Shown here: one piece after another, positions 1 to 11,455 of the stretch | Layout of the letters: each line of letters starts with the position of its first letter | Position numbering within the stretch: position 1 is the first letter of the stretch | From: Pagrus major | Lineage: Eukaryota; Chordata; Actinopteri; Spariformes; Sparidae | DNA: 64,000 nt | Assembly (NCBI RefSeq): GCF_040436345.1 | Contig: NC_133232.1 | Span: 33,679,315 to 33,743,314, forward strand | Direction: 5' to 3' | The notes under the pieces: model-generated | Database searches by the model: none | What the model saw: only the letters and a program-made list of their open reading frames with translations | What the model was told of the DNA's origin: nothing | Made by a program: the position numbers and the translations under genes

Positions 1-1305
1 TTTGCAAAATGCTGTTTGATGGATTGAAGTATGAGAAACTTCTGTTACCTTTGCAACAACCACAAGATTTCTTCTTCATGGTGTAACTCAGGTAGGAAAT
101 AACAATCAGACTCATCACCAGAGCAGCACAGAGCAGAAACACGACTGTATTGGCTGTCTGCAAATCCCACATGTTGACTGCTGAAACAATATGAAAAGGA
201 GAAAATAATAAAAGTCAACAATTATTTTAATAAGACGTTAAAATACATTTGTGGTACAACTTAATAGATTTGATGAGATCAGAATGAATGATTATTATCG
301 ATTTTTTGGAAATCTTTACCTTCAATGTCCACTTTTGTTCCATTTCCAAATAAAATCTCTCCACATGAGGCCACAGCGCAGTAATAAGTCCCAGCATCAG
401 AGGAGCTGACGTTCTTAGAGAAGCTGTAGACACATTTCTGTGCAGAGTCAGACTCAGGACTCGTCTCACATTCATCACCGCTATTTCCATGAGCGTAAAT
501 GAAACTGGGATTAGATTCTGATCCGGCTCTGAACCAGAACACATTGTGTCCTCCTGGACATGGTTTGTTCTCAGAGTCAGAGAGGACTGAACACTGCAGA
601 GACACTGAGTCTCCTGGACGGACTGGATCAGATGGAGGGAGTTGAATGACGGTGGTGATATCAGGTTCTGCTCCTGCAAAATAAAACATTTTACTCTCTT
701 TAATGAAAATAAAAGTATCTAAATATGTTCATTTCTAATTTAAGGAAACATGTGACATCTTTATATATAAATTAAAACATATAAATATGTAAAGTGCTGT
801 TATAAATGATGTTTACCTTGAATTCTTAGAAATGTTCCTTCCACAAATGTCAAGTTAAGTTGTGTATGTTTTACACAGTAGTAAAGTCCAGTATCATTTA
901 ACTGTGCTGCACTAATATGCAGAAGAAATGTTCCATCGCCTTGTTTTGCTGTAATGCGAGGAGTTTTGTTCACACCTTCATAATCAAAGCTATATGTTCC
1001 TCCCAACACTTCAGGCATGTTTCCAGAAACCAGCCTGATCCAAAACAATTGTGTTGAAAGCCAAGACTTCTGGCGGTCACAGGTCAGAGTCACATCATCT
1101 CCAACAGTCTTCACCTCAAAGTTCAGACCGTCTGTGCATCCTAAAGATAAAATTAAATAGAGCAGTGATTAACAACAGACAGAGTCAAATGTTCTCTGCT
1201 CTAAACTGATGCGTGAATATAACAAACCTAAACTATATATGGATAAAAGACTGACTACTTACGCCCGACTCTGAGCATCAGCAGTAAATAAAACACGATC
1301 AGCAT
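1..1305 (-). CDS. nitr: NITR-1: novel immune-type receptor, 3' end outside window
   Basis: Predicted type I membrane receptor with two Ig domains. Exons on the minus strand are signal 1305-1263 (MLIVFYLLLMLRVG), V domain 1140-817, I domain 673-320 and transmembrane 180-49; all junctions are phase 1 with GT/AG sites. The V exon has TLTC, WIRLVSG, LYYC and the J-like end FVEGTFLRI (family A). The I exon has the cysteines of this family (SLQC, KPC, DEC, QKC, YYC, SCG) and the J-like motif FGNGTKVDIE. The membrane exon has a hydrophobic run with no charged residue, then KKKSCGCC. The cytoplasmic exons lie beyond position 1; in the sister locus NITR-4 they carry tyrosine motifs. The ATG matches the one used by NITR-4. 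NITR function in immune recognition is known for the family; the ligand is unknown. Confidence 0.88.
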
Positions 1306-1360
1306 TTTCTTGTTGATTCACTCGAGACAGCAGTTAAATTAGATCGTATTAGAGGAAGAT

Positions 1361-1419
1361 TCATCTTAATGTAGCGGCATCGAGTGGGAGGGAATCATTT
1401 CAGAGCAGTCTGATTGGCT
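1361..1419 (-). promoter_or_regulatory. NITR-1 proximal promoter: CCAAT box plus family-A motif
   Basis: On the minus strand an AGCCAATCAGA box (1419-1409) lies about 105 bases before the ATG. It is followed by CCTCCCA and GCTACATTAAGATGA (1375-1361). The same order and spacing occur before NITR-4, 6 and 7. The motif is seen; promoter function is inferred. Confidence 0.5.
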
Positions 1420-2296
1420 CCTTGTTATGATGTAGTTTCAGTGAACCACCACAGTGGAAATAATATCGACCACTTTTCCAACCTGAACACATGAAACAAC
1501 ACTAACAGCAAGCTTCTGTTTAGAGTTTCATGTGGACACACCAGAGGATTTTATTGGACTTTGACTTTTAATCTGATACTGACTCAAATGATGAAAATGT
1601 TTAGAAAACACACACACATCACCCTAAATGACATGTAGTAAGATCATTTTCTGACCACAAGGAAGAACAATGCACAATACAGCACACTTTTGTGTTCAGG
1701 TAAGGTTGTACACGAAGGTCCACCCACACAGGTGTTTTCACACATGTTGTTTATAATTAGACCTTTGACAGAACTGTCAGAACCTGCATTTAGTTGACAT
1801 ATCACCTGCATTTACTTGACATATCACCTGCATTTAGTTGACATAATCTCACTCTTCCTTTGTTGGTATAAACCTTCATGATCCTCAACAGGACGTCAAG
1901 TTTAATGACATCAACGTGTCTTCACCCAACTCCCACCTGACAGGGTGAAAGATGTGTTGGAGGGCAGGACAGGGCCTTTAAAGAGGAGATAAAGGTTTGT
2001 TTTTACTGTGCTGCATTAAAGACACAGTGCAGTAGTTCCTAAACATTAGTAGTGGATGTATCTCGCCATAATGTGTAATACACTCGCTGGTCCACTGTGA
2101 AACTGTTGCCTTTGCACTCGCATGCTCCTGAAAACACCACGGCCTCATTCAGTGGTCAAGTCAGAAATAACAAACACTTGATGTTCGATTACATTTTCAA
2201 AATAAAGGCACCAAAACTACTAAGTTAAGTTTAGGAGAAAATCATGGTTTGAACATGAAGTTCAGACAAGAAGATAACTCTACTGCGTGCTTTGTC
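1420..2296. other. Intergenic spacer, block 1; 22-bp unit in three copies
   Basis: No gene seen. Nearly collinear with 24170-24960 in the second segmental copy. A 22-base unit starting CCTGCATTTAGTTGACATA is present three times at 1783-1845, the last copy partial; block 2 has only one copy (24546). Confidence 0.6.
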
Positions 2297-3833
2297 CATC
2301 CATCCATCCATTTTCTACCGTTTATCCAGGGCCGGGTCGCAGGGGCAGCTGCCTGAGCAGGGACACCCAGACTTCCCTCTCCCTGGACACTTCCTCCAGC
2401 TCCTCCGGGAGGATCCCAAGGCGTTCCCAGGCCAGCCGGGCGACATAGTCACTCCAGCGTGTCCTGGGTCTTCCTCGGGGTCTCCTCCTCCCGGTGGGAC
2501 ATGCCTGGAACACCTCCCGAGAGAGGCGTCCAGGGGGCATCCGATACAGATGCCCGAGCCACCTCAGCTGACTCCTCTCGATGTGGAGGATCAGCGGTTC
2601 TACTCCGAGCTCCTCCCGTGTGACAGAGCTCCTCACCCTATCTCTAAGGGAGCGCCCTGCCACCCTGCGGAGGAAACTCATTTCGGCCGCTTGTATCCGG
2701 GATCTTATTCTTTTGTGTCACGACCCAAAGCCACCTTTTTCCGGTCGAGAACCATGGCCTCAGATGACACAACCACAAAGTCGATCATTGACCTCCGGCC
2801 TAGGTGTGTTCTGGTGCCATGTGCACTGATGAACACCCTTATGCTTGAACATGGTGTTCGTTATGGACAAACTGTGACTGGCACAGAAGTCCAACAACAG
2901 AACACCACTCGGGTTCAGATCAGGGAGGACGTTCCTCCCAATCACACCCCTCCAGGCAACACTGTCGCTGCCTACGTGAGCGTTGAAGTCCCCCAGTAGA
3001 ACGATGGAGTCCCCAGTTGGAGCACTCTCCAGTACCCCTCCCAGGGACTCCAAGAAGGCCGCGTACTCTGCACTGCCGTTTGGCCCATAGGAAACAACAG
3101 TGAGAGACCTATCCCCGACCCGGAGGTGCAGGGAAACGACCCTCTCGTTCACCGGGGAAAACTCCAACACATGGCGGCTGAGCTGGGGAGCTATAAGCAG
3201 GCCCACACCAGCTCTCCGCCTCTCACAGGGGCAACCCCAGAGTAGAAGAGAGTCCTGCCTCTCTCAAGGAGTTGGGTTCCAGAGCCCAGACTGTGCGTGG
3301 AGGCGAGCCCGACTATCTCTAGCCGGTAGCGCTCAACCTCCCGCACCAGTTCAGGCTCTTTCCCCCTCAGCGAGGTGACATTCCATGTCCCCATGGCTAG
3401 AGTCACCGTCCGGGGATTGGGTCGCCGGGGCACCCGCCCAGGACAGCCACCCAAATTGCACCGCACCAGCCCCTTCTGAACCCTCCTGCGGGTGGTGGGC
3501 CTACTGGAGGGCGGGCCCACGTCGCTCCTTCGGGGTGTGCCCGGCCGGGTCCCGTGGGCAAAGACCCGGCCACCAGGCGCTCGCCAGCGAGCCCCAACCC
3601 CGGGCCTGGCTCCAGGGTGGGGCCCCGGTGACGCCATTCCGGGCGACTTACACTTCCTTGATTTAATTTCAGTCACATGGGGCTTTGGAACCGCTCTTAG
3701 TCTGACCTGTCACCTAGGACCTGTCTGCCTTGGGAGACCCTACCAGGGACATTAAGCCCCGGACAACATAGCTCCTAGGATCATTCAGGTACTCAAACCC
3801 CTCCACCACGGTAAGGTGTCAGTTAAAGGAGGA
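2297..3833 (-). mobile_element. Rex3/RTE-like LINE, internally deleted, with 12-bp target duplication
   Basis: The minus strand encodes an AP-endonuclease part (GDFNAHVG, about 3206-2760, continuing a 5' part near 3676-3191) and the C-terminal tail of an RTE-type reverse transcriptase protein (SFLRRVAGRSLRDRV, then GRPRTRWSDYVARLAWERLG, 2681-2322). The reverse transcriptase core between them is missing, so it is not autonomous. The 3' end (left side) finishes in GGAT repeats, as described for Rex3. GCGTGCTTTGTC flanks it at 2285-2296 and 3834-3845, a perfect target-site duplication. Block 2 lacks the element at the equivalent place. The Rex3 name is from memory of the tail and C-terminal motifs. 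Confidence 0.85.
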
Positions 3834-4900
3834 GCGTGCTTTGTCGTTTAGTTTATTACTCGTCCCATCATGTCATTCACTCCTCCCACACATGCTCATG
3901 ATGTCCTGATTTGCTGCCTCATTATTTGGGGCTGTCAATTGACATCAGCTGGTCACATCCATCCAATAGACAGTGACACATGTTCACTGTTAGCCTATCA
4001 TCTTGTTGCTGTCTTTTTAAATATGATGCTTTTAGTCCATTTCTACTGCTGTTTTGCGCGCCCCACCACTGTCACCAACACCACCAGCGTCTGGACTCTA
4101 TAGGGGGATTTTTCTTGCTGCTGCTCAGGGCAGATGCCCCTGGATCATGAAGTGTCCCTGTAGATCCTGAGGGAGCACTCACACTTGGCCCAGTTGCTTC
4201 TCACCATGCCGAAGCACGATTGTCCCTCCTCCCCAGTCCCCCGCTGGCCTGCACTCACATTGCTCCGGCTGCAACCGGGCCTGAGCACAGTTACCTCTTG
4301 TACATACGTCATCATCTCATAGTGCGGTCGCAATGGAGAACAACACAGAGAACATGACTAACTTTACCGACTTTTTTGTGGCTTATTTTGTGTTTTTTTG
4401 GTCACAGACGGTCCTCTCATGTTGCTGGATTTCTTGATTATGTGAGGCGGTGTAATATGCATGATTATATTTCATGTTCACGTTGCACACCCTCAGCCAT
4501 TTGACACGGTGATACACAAAGACCCAGGCTCTACATCATCAGTGATGACCCGCCCCTCTGCCTGTCACTCACATAAGCAGGAAGAGCACAGCGTCCATCC
4601 TCTACACTCGCTTCACTTCTTGTCAGAGGGCTGGTGAAAGTCCGCAGCAGAGCGACACTCTCACGGTATCACACAAACACATTCACCTGAAGGCCACTGA
4701 GAGTTTCTGAACTATGTATTTTTATCTGAGGAAAAAACCACAACATAACACAATCCAATACAACACCACACACTGACACACACAACCTATCTATCTATAG
4801 GGCCTGCAGTATATCTGTTGGACCAGTGTGTTGTGGTCTGTGGTCTTCATCAGGGTAGGTGCTGTCCTTTGTTTTCTGCTTCGTACTTTTGAAAACAGAC

Positions 4901-5028
4901 GCACATGAACACACATTCACAGTCACCACTGAGAAACAAACAATGCATGGAAACTGAAGCGTTGTTGTGGTCGGGCTTCAAACTGAGGTGAGACTCTTCG
5001 ACCTCTCTCACTATTTTAGCCTCAGAAA
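4901..5028 (+). repeat. Spacer element S2, copy 1 of 5
   Basis: Core ATGCATGGAAACTGAAG followed by TGTTGTGG and GGCTTCAAACT. Diverged copies lie at 20403-20570, 25987-26116, 41557-41685 and 48833-48960, all in this orientation. Not coding as far as can be seen. Confidence 0.6.
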
Positions 5029-5554
5029 GTGGCCTGTACCACTACAGTGCCTTCCTTTTATGGCTCGTGTTTAATATCACAACAACTTCAAAAGGGGCAG
5101 TTACAAGAAACAGGACGGTTGGAGACACACCTACCCAGTCACGCTATGTCATGATCGCCTTCAGCTCAGTTTTCTGTGATTCAGTCCTTCTGATTGGTCG
5201 TTCATGTCAGAGGGGGGAGGTGCTGATCACTCACTGGTCTCAACTGATCTGTTCGACAAGAGCATGAGTTCTTAAATGAAGGAGAACTTACATGAAGTCT
5301 GCCTGATTATCCACAAACAGGTTTCACGTGTGTGCTGAAGTCTAAAGTGATGGACAGGAATCAATAAACTAATATAAAGATTGTATGTTTCAATATAACT
5401 GATCCATACGGTTGTAGATCCCTTTTGTTGTATCTTTAAAAACCCAATTTATAATCAGTAGTTGTCCTCTGAATGACATTAACCAGAAAATAAAACCAAA
5501 ACTTTGTGTTTTGTTCAACTAAAATTAGCCTTCTGAAACCTGTTTTAGCTCTTC

Positions 5555-5690
5555 CTCGCTACGTATCCTGTTGAAGCCCGTAGTCAGGTCCTGTTCTGAG
5601 TAAACAGCCTTGTTGGTCGGTCTGACGGCCCACCGCAGCTCATAGCTGTCAGTGCAGCTTGTTGCATGTGGCTTTGCTCGTTGTCATGAC
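5555..5690 (+). repeat. Spacer element S1, copy 1 of 5
   Basis: Core TATCCTGTTGAAGCC, TTCTGAGTAAACA and TGTGGCTTTGCT. Other copies are at 21222-21362, 26642-26778, 50613-50740 and 55483-55597, always in the same orientation. In blocks 1 and 2 it follows S2 by roughly 0.5-0.7 kb. Function unknown. Confidence 0.6.
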
Positions 5691-6477
5691 AGACGTGCAG
5701 AAGAGCTTCACAAAGTGTTGCAGCAACAGAACAAAGGAGGAGTTCATTAAATTCAGTGGTTTTTCTCTCACGTTATTCATGCAATGTATTTTCTTATCAG
5801 TGCATTTCTCTGAAGAAAGATTAATTGTGACTAAACCATCAAAGTTTCCATAAGTTTTTGTCTACAGTTGTGGTGAACAGACACACAGCAGTTCACTGTC
5901 AAAACCTCAAAATGTCTGTCTGCTAGTCGAGCCTCTAACTACTGATAACACGTCACTTATACACCAGTATTGCAACAAACTGATATACTGATAATGTTTC
6001 TTTTAAAAAAACTCACTGTGCTACATTTACTAAATTTAGAAGCAAGGACAAATAATTGAGAATTTGTTGTAGACAGGGTTTAACAAAGTTTACAAGTGTC
6101 TCTTAACTCAGCCACTCACTAAACTTTTTAAGGGAGTCTGGGGTTGATTTTCTTTGAAGGACAGAGATCTGATCTTACTGAGGATAATGAGACAGAGACG
6201 TGGGTGATAAATATTCTTCCTTCTCTAAGCCTTTCTTTCATTCATAAGATCCTCTGGATGAGACACACATATAATATTTCTCTCTATAATATATAACTGT
6301 TGAGTAGCTGCAACATAATAACTGCTAGTATGGTTAATATGAGAAACTGCATACGTTAAGCTCAAGCTTTAGTCAATCCTGCATATGTCCTCTATACTCG
6401 ACTGATCTTGATGCTGCAGCCCGAATCTCTGACATATTTGTCATTTACACACAAACACTATCATATATCTTGCAGGA

Positions 6478-6650
6478 GAGTGAAGTGGAGGCAGCTAGTT
6501 AACGTTGCAGCACTTGATTTGACCACAAGGAAAGTGAAAAGACGAAAGAAGAGGAGAGAGTCGCCGCAAGAGTGTTTGTCCTCTGTTGTTAGAGCAGCTC
6601 ACCACAACCAGCAGCACCTTTCTCTACAGGCAGAGCAGCGCCTGTCAACT
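6478..6650 (+). pseudogene. Orphan NITR cytoplasmic exon, ITIM tyrosines lost
   Basis: After a CTTGCAG acceptor, the plus strand matches the last exon of NITR-10. It encodes VNVAALDL where NITR-10 has VNYAALDF, then RESPQECLSSVVRA where NITR-10 has RESPQECVYSAVRA. Both signalling tyrosines are replaced (V and S), and an indel near 6496 breaks the frame to the splice site. No V, I or membrane exon is visible upstream on this strand, so this is a stranded remnant of a plus-strand NITR. A shortened copy survives at 27063-27170. Confidence 0.75.
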
Positions 6651-6722
6651 GCTCTGCAACTGTGTTCAAAGGACCTCAGTTTCATTAGGGAGTGTTCACA
6701 TGTAACATTTTATCCCCACTGA

Positions 6723-7345
6723 CAACATATTGACTAGAGGTAGTTGTGTATCAGTCAGACTGTGTAAATATTGATCAATGTTTTTTGCTTTTCAGTTGTC
6801 TTGGTAATTAACAGCATTAACCACCAGTGTTTCTGTAAGGGGACATGTCGTCAACATGTCTGTGGACATCTGATTTGTGTTTTGTTGGCATAAAATGGAC
6901 GTTTAGGAAATCTGCCGAATAACCAAAACTTGTTTGACACAATAACAGATGGAGTCAGTAGTTTAGCACTACGAAGCACAGTGTGTTTTATTTATTGAAA
7001 CAGTTTGTTACATATTACAGTAGTACTGACCAGAAATCAGTGCTCTTCTCTAATTTCTGATCAGATCTGTTCCTCTGATATCTGAGCCATCTAACATGTC
7101 GGTGCCTACACTGATACATTGGAGCCTCTGGAGACCCTGCACAGAATAAGCAGGTAAATACAATGATCAGAAAAGTTCAACCCCACATTCAGTGTATTTC
7201 CATCTATTTCAATCTAACTTGTTTCTACAGTTATATGTGTATAATATGTATATAAGCTTGACCTAATAGCCACTACTAGCTACTGTATATAAACCCATTG
7301 AGCTCTAAATGGACTGACATCAACCAAACACATCATTTTAAGTCA
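6723..7345. other. 3' flank of NITR-2
   Basis: No gene seen. Minus-strand AATAAA-type signals occur near 6988-6994 (TTTATTTATT on the plus strand) and could serve NITR-2. Collinear with 27240-27827. Confidence 0.4.
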
Positions 7346-9102
7346 CTAATCCAACCCAAAAGCCTTGACAGCAGTGTAGATCCTCTCTCTCTCTGCTGCT
7401 CCTGCACGCTTCATCGCACCTCTGGCAGTTTTCATCATGGTGAAAACAACCACAGAATAAAGCCTCATGTCCACATCTCTCTGTGAAAATACACCGGAAG
7501 ACAACGTTAAAAAACACAAACAACCTCAACTGTTTCAATGAGGTTAATCCATCATTTAAATTCCTCACCTGTTGACTTTTTTGACCACCACTGATTTTCT
7601 GCCCGGCAACAGCAGCTGGATTTAGAAACAGAAAGTATATATTTAACAATAAATAAGGATGGAGTAGCTTTAATGTTATAGCGTTGTATAGAGAACTATG
7701 AGTGACTTCTATTACCGATGTTACAGCCAGACTCTTGTTTCTTCATGGCGTAAATGAGGAAGGCTATAACAACCAGACTTATAGCCAAGGCAGCACACAG
7801 CAGATAAGTAAGTGCATAAGCTGTCGGTGACCACATCCTGGATCCTGAAACATTATCAAAAGGAAAAAACATAGAAAATTACAAATGGGTGAAATTTGAT
7901 CATGTTACCTCCTTGTTACCAATAATTATTTAAAATACAAAAAAACACTCAATAGTTGATTTTCATAGATTTTATTTGACTTATTGTAGAACTTGATACT
8001 TAAATGTTCAAATTTTACAAATAACAGAACAACGTTACCTTCGATGTCCACTTTAGCTGCATTTCCAAACAGGATCTCTCCACATGTGGCCACAGCACAG
8101 TAGTAAGTTCCAGCATCAGAGGAGCTGACGTTCTTAGAGAAGTGATAAAGGCAGCTTTTCTGAGTGTCAGATCTGTCTTCACATTCATCACGTCTGTTTC
8201 CATCAGCGTAGAGGATGTTTGGATGAGATTTATCTGATCCGACTCTGAACCAGAACACACTGTGATCTCCTGGACACGTTTTATTCTCAGAGTCAGAGAG
8301 GACTGAACACTGGAGAGTCTTCGAGTCTCCTGGACAGACTGGATCAGAGGCTGTAGGCCGCTGAACAACAGTGTAGGTCGATGTCCTCTGAGTGTTTCCT
8401 GTGTGATGCAAAACTGTGTTAAATGCATGTTTAAAGTTCAAATTAATCAGAGCTGAACACATTTAGTGACAGTAAGTCAGTTTAGTTAAAAAACATTAAC
8501 ACAATGAAGCTGAAAGTGGTTAAAGTGACTCCAAAACATTTTAAAAAACAGATCACATAATTACCTTTTAATGACAAATAGGTTCCACTCCAAAAAATGT
8601 CATTCCAGTAAGTGAATGCACAGTGATACATTCCCTCGTCTTCTTCAGTTGTTCTCAAAATGGTCAGATTACTAATATACTTCTCAACTTTCAGATCCAA
8701 TCTAGAGGCAGAAAACTCTGGTCCGTACACAGGGTCGGTGTGTTCCATAAGTGTTGCAATTAATTTTAGATCATCTCCGACACTCTGCTTGTACCAGTAA
8801 AGAGGTTTACTGATAAACTCACAAGGCAGAAGACATGTGAAGGTCACAGGTTCACCAAGTTGAACTGTGGTCACTGGAACCTGTGCATCTAAATGAAATT
8901 AAAACGTACAATAGATGAATCAGTAAATGACAATTAGAGTATAATGTAAAAACATAAATATGATCAAAGATAATCACACTAACCACCATACTCTACATCT
9001 AGTTTACATACAGATACTTAAATGAGAAAATATGATGGTCATGATTCGACAGCACTTACATCCTTGATGAAGGAGAAGCAGTGTAACGCAGAACACGATC
9101 AT
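7346..9102 (-). CDS. nitr: NITR-2: complete novel immune-type receptor (family B)
   Basis: Six minus-strand exons give 345 residues: signal 9102-9060 (MIVFCVTLLLLHQG), V 8888-8565, I 8398-8039, membrane 7844-7716, small tail exon 7615-7569 and last exon 7480-7346 (stop TAG). Phases agree (1,1,1,1,0). The V domain has TFTC, WYKQSVGDD, MYHC and WSGTYLSL. The I domain has the usual cysteines plus an extra one (DPVCPGD), and its J-like motif is FGNAAKVD instead of FGNGTKVD. The membrane helix (LLCAALAISLVVIAFLIYA) has no charged residue and is followed by MKKQ. The tail has RLYSVV and RIYTAV, ITIM-like but with Arg at the -2 position. Likely a surface receptor of immune cells with an inhibitory-like tail; ligand unknown. 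Confidence 0.9.
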
Positions 9103-9188
9103 CTTGACACTGACTTTATTAGGAAGTTTGTTTGTATTTCAGAGAGTGAAGGTGGTGACGTGGTCAGGACGCTCAGACCATCTAATGC

Positions 9189-9201
9189 TTCTGATTGGTT
9201 A
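9189..9201 (-). promoter_or_regulatory. CCAAT box of NITR-2
   Basis: Minus-strand AACCAATCAGAA lies about 90 bases before the ATG, the distance seen in most NITR genes here. The family-A GCTACATTAAGATGA motif is absent. Function inferred from conserved position. Confidence 0.45.
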
Positions 9202-9302
9202 TCACAGAATATACATTCAAAGTGCATTTCCTGCCACATGGGTGTTGTCCTGCTCTGTGTGAAGCATGTTATCTCTCTCTCTCATGCACTCACTATTTGA
9301 TG

Positions 9303-11455
9303 TTAATAAAGGTTTTTTCCACTGCATCATGCTGCCTCCTGCAGCTGCAGTTGTCCCCTCACCACCACCACACTCACATAAACACATAATACACACACAC
9401 ATGCACACCAACAAACTCTTAGTGAACACATTAGCAAGAGTTTATAGCTACAAAACCCACTTGCTACAAACGGCCGGAAAACGTCCCGTGGTCACTGGTT
9501 TCATACTCACAAATGTTGAAACACAGTTTCAGACTGTGGTCGCTGCCTTGGTAGCTTTCTTCACTTCCACCTCTTCATATGAAAGTCAAGTTATAAAATT
9601 GTAATTTAAACGTGATGTGACATGTTTTTAGAAATGTCAGTATGGTGTGAACGTGTCAGTGTTAGCAGAAACATTAACCGTCAACATTTTGTCCTGGCGA
9701 CTGGACTGTTACCAAAGGCAGTTTATCTGACTACTCAATCACTTCTTCACTGATACTCTTGTCTCACAGTCTGCCGAGTCGGGAGACGTTAGTTTTATAG
9801 GAAGGGGTGGGGAGGAAGGGGAATGGTGGCTGGTGACAAAAGAGATTTACCAGTAAATTTATCATGGCATGCTGAGCTCCCTCCCTCTCTCTGGTTGTAC
9901 AGTGGACTACCAGGTCTCTCAACTTGGTCTCCGTCCCTTTTGTCCAGTAAACTACAAGGTCCACGAAAATCTCTCTCCCTTGTGGGCAGTTTGTAAAACA
10001 AACATACAGCAGTGGATCGGCAGAGTGTGAGCAGTAGTTGCCCTGGTAAACACACCACAACGACTGGCTTTCACAGCTGCAGTGTCTCTGGGCTCGTTAG
10101 GTAGAGCAGACAGGCCGGGTAGCGGAGCAGCGGCAGGGCAGCCCACCTGTCCACTCTACCTAACAAGCTCAGAGACCCTCTGAAGAGCAGCTCCAGAGGA
10201 TGAATAATCCAGACAGGAGCAGCAGAAGACAGAGAGAGAAGCTGAAGAGGTCGGTGTGTTTACCTGTAAAACTACAGCTTATAAACCACCAAAAGCAGAC
10301 ATCACCAGAGCTACTGTGTGAGTTAACAGTTTAAGTTGAGCACAGAGAACGTAACCAACAATGCCAACCAATCAGAGGCAGAGTAGGGCAGGTCTTGCAA
10401 GAACATGTGTGTGTGTGTGTGTGCGTGTGTATCTACCTGAGTGCAAGGTAGCAGTTAGAACGTGGTATGGAGTTTCATTGATTTGGGAATTTTCCCAAAA
10501 AGAAAGTGGAATGGATTCGATAATGAAGCACATAATAATTGTGAGCTAAGTATGTTTTTGCGAAACCACAGACAAGTTAAAACTGAAAGTTCCTCTATGT
10601 TGCTACTTCACATTTGTTTTGGTTGTGTGGTATTATATATATTATGTATAATGTATAATATTATGTATTTATATTCCCGCTTTATGTTTTCATGCACTGT
10701 GTTTTCTTGCTGAGCCACATTGGAGAAATAGTAACACAAAGTTGAATTTTCATAGGGCTCTAACTTTGGAAGCTGCCTCCTTAGTTTGACCAATCACACT
10801 GCTGAAGCCTTTCTTTGAGATCCTTTGTTCCACTAAAGCTAATATGATTGGAGCAATATCCATTGCAACCAGTAATGCCTGAGAAGACCAGTTGTATTGC
10901 CTCCCATTTCATTGCTTGCACAGTGCTCAATTTCAGTTAACGTGGATTTAAGTTTTGCTCTCCCAGACTAGATTTGCCCCTACCTGTGATCTGTGGCTGC
11001 ACTTGCTACGTTTGGTCCGACATTATGTTCCCTGATGTAACCAGTCCTGTTGAACATCAACATTTAACACTCACACAGCTTTTGATCAATTTGTTTTAAT
11101 CCTCAGATCTCAAATACAGACGATCAATTCTTTCAACTAATACAATAAAAGCAGAAATCAAATTGTTTGAAAGATATGTAATGAAAAAGTTATAGACTTT
11201 AATAGCTCTATTAAAGTTTGTATGTATTATTTCTTGACTTAAGTCAGCCAGGGCAAGTAAATGCAAACACATAATATAATGCAATGATCAATATACAAGC
11301 ATGAAATATAAAGAGCATGTGCTGCAGGATGGTTTATCATGAAACACCTCATTCTCATTATAGTTTGAAGGGAAGCCACGTTATTTATTAACACTGTCAG
11401 TCAGCCAGTACTGTAAACCAACGATTCACACGATTTCATGGACACACTTTCACAT
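9303..11455. other. Intergenic spacer between NITR-2 and NITR-3
   Basis: No gene seen. It holds a (TG)n tract near 10406-10425 and a 31-base imperfect inverted repeat (10084-10114 and 10146-10176) around a GC-rich loop. Short overlapping reading frames at 9764-10146 have no recognisable motif. Confidence 0.4.
10084..10176. repeat. Imperfect inverted repeat (hairpin)
   Basis: Arms of 31 bases at 10084-10114 and 10146-10176 match as reverse complements with about four mismatches. The shared core is GTTAGGTAGAG. The loop of 31 bases is GC-rich. Confidence 0.6.

Larger units (their letters stand above)
3846..6477. other. Intergenic spacer, block 1, containing spacer elements S2 and S1
   Basis: No coding gene seen. 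From about 4070 onward it is collinear with 25085-27060. It contains two short elements repeated between NITR genes in this window: S2 at 4901-5028 and S1 at 5555-5690 (see repeat entries). The stretch 3846-4065 has no match in block 2. Confidence 0.6.

Noticed and set aside
1783-1845. Three 22-base direct repeats
   Set aside because: Contiguous tandem copies without spacers; not a CRISPR array, simply a small minisatellite.
2292-2999. Long plus-strand frame of 235 codons
   Set aside because: Antisense shadow of the GC-rich Rex3-like coding sequence on the minus strand.
5189-5199. CTGATTGG box like the NITR CCAAT box (also at about 26280)
   Set aside because: No signal exon or V exon follows on the minus strand at the expected distance; probably chance or an unrelated promoter relic.
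7926-8874. Possible V(D)J recombination signals next to the J-like motifs
   Set aside because: No heptamer-spacer-nonamer arrangement was seen at the exon ends. The J-like segments are fused within the V and I exons, as is known for NITRs.
9764-10146. Three overlapping minus-strand frames
   Set aside because: Low-complexity, no Ig, membrane or other motif, and no splice plan.
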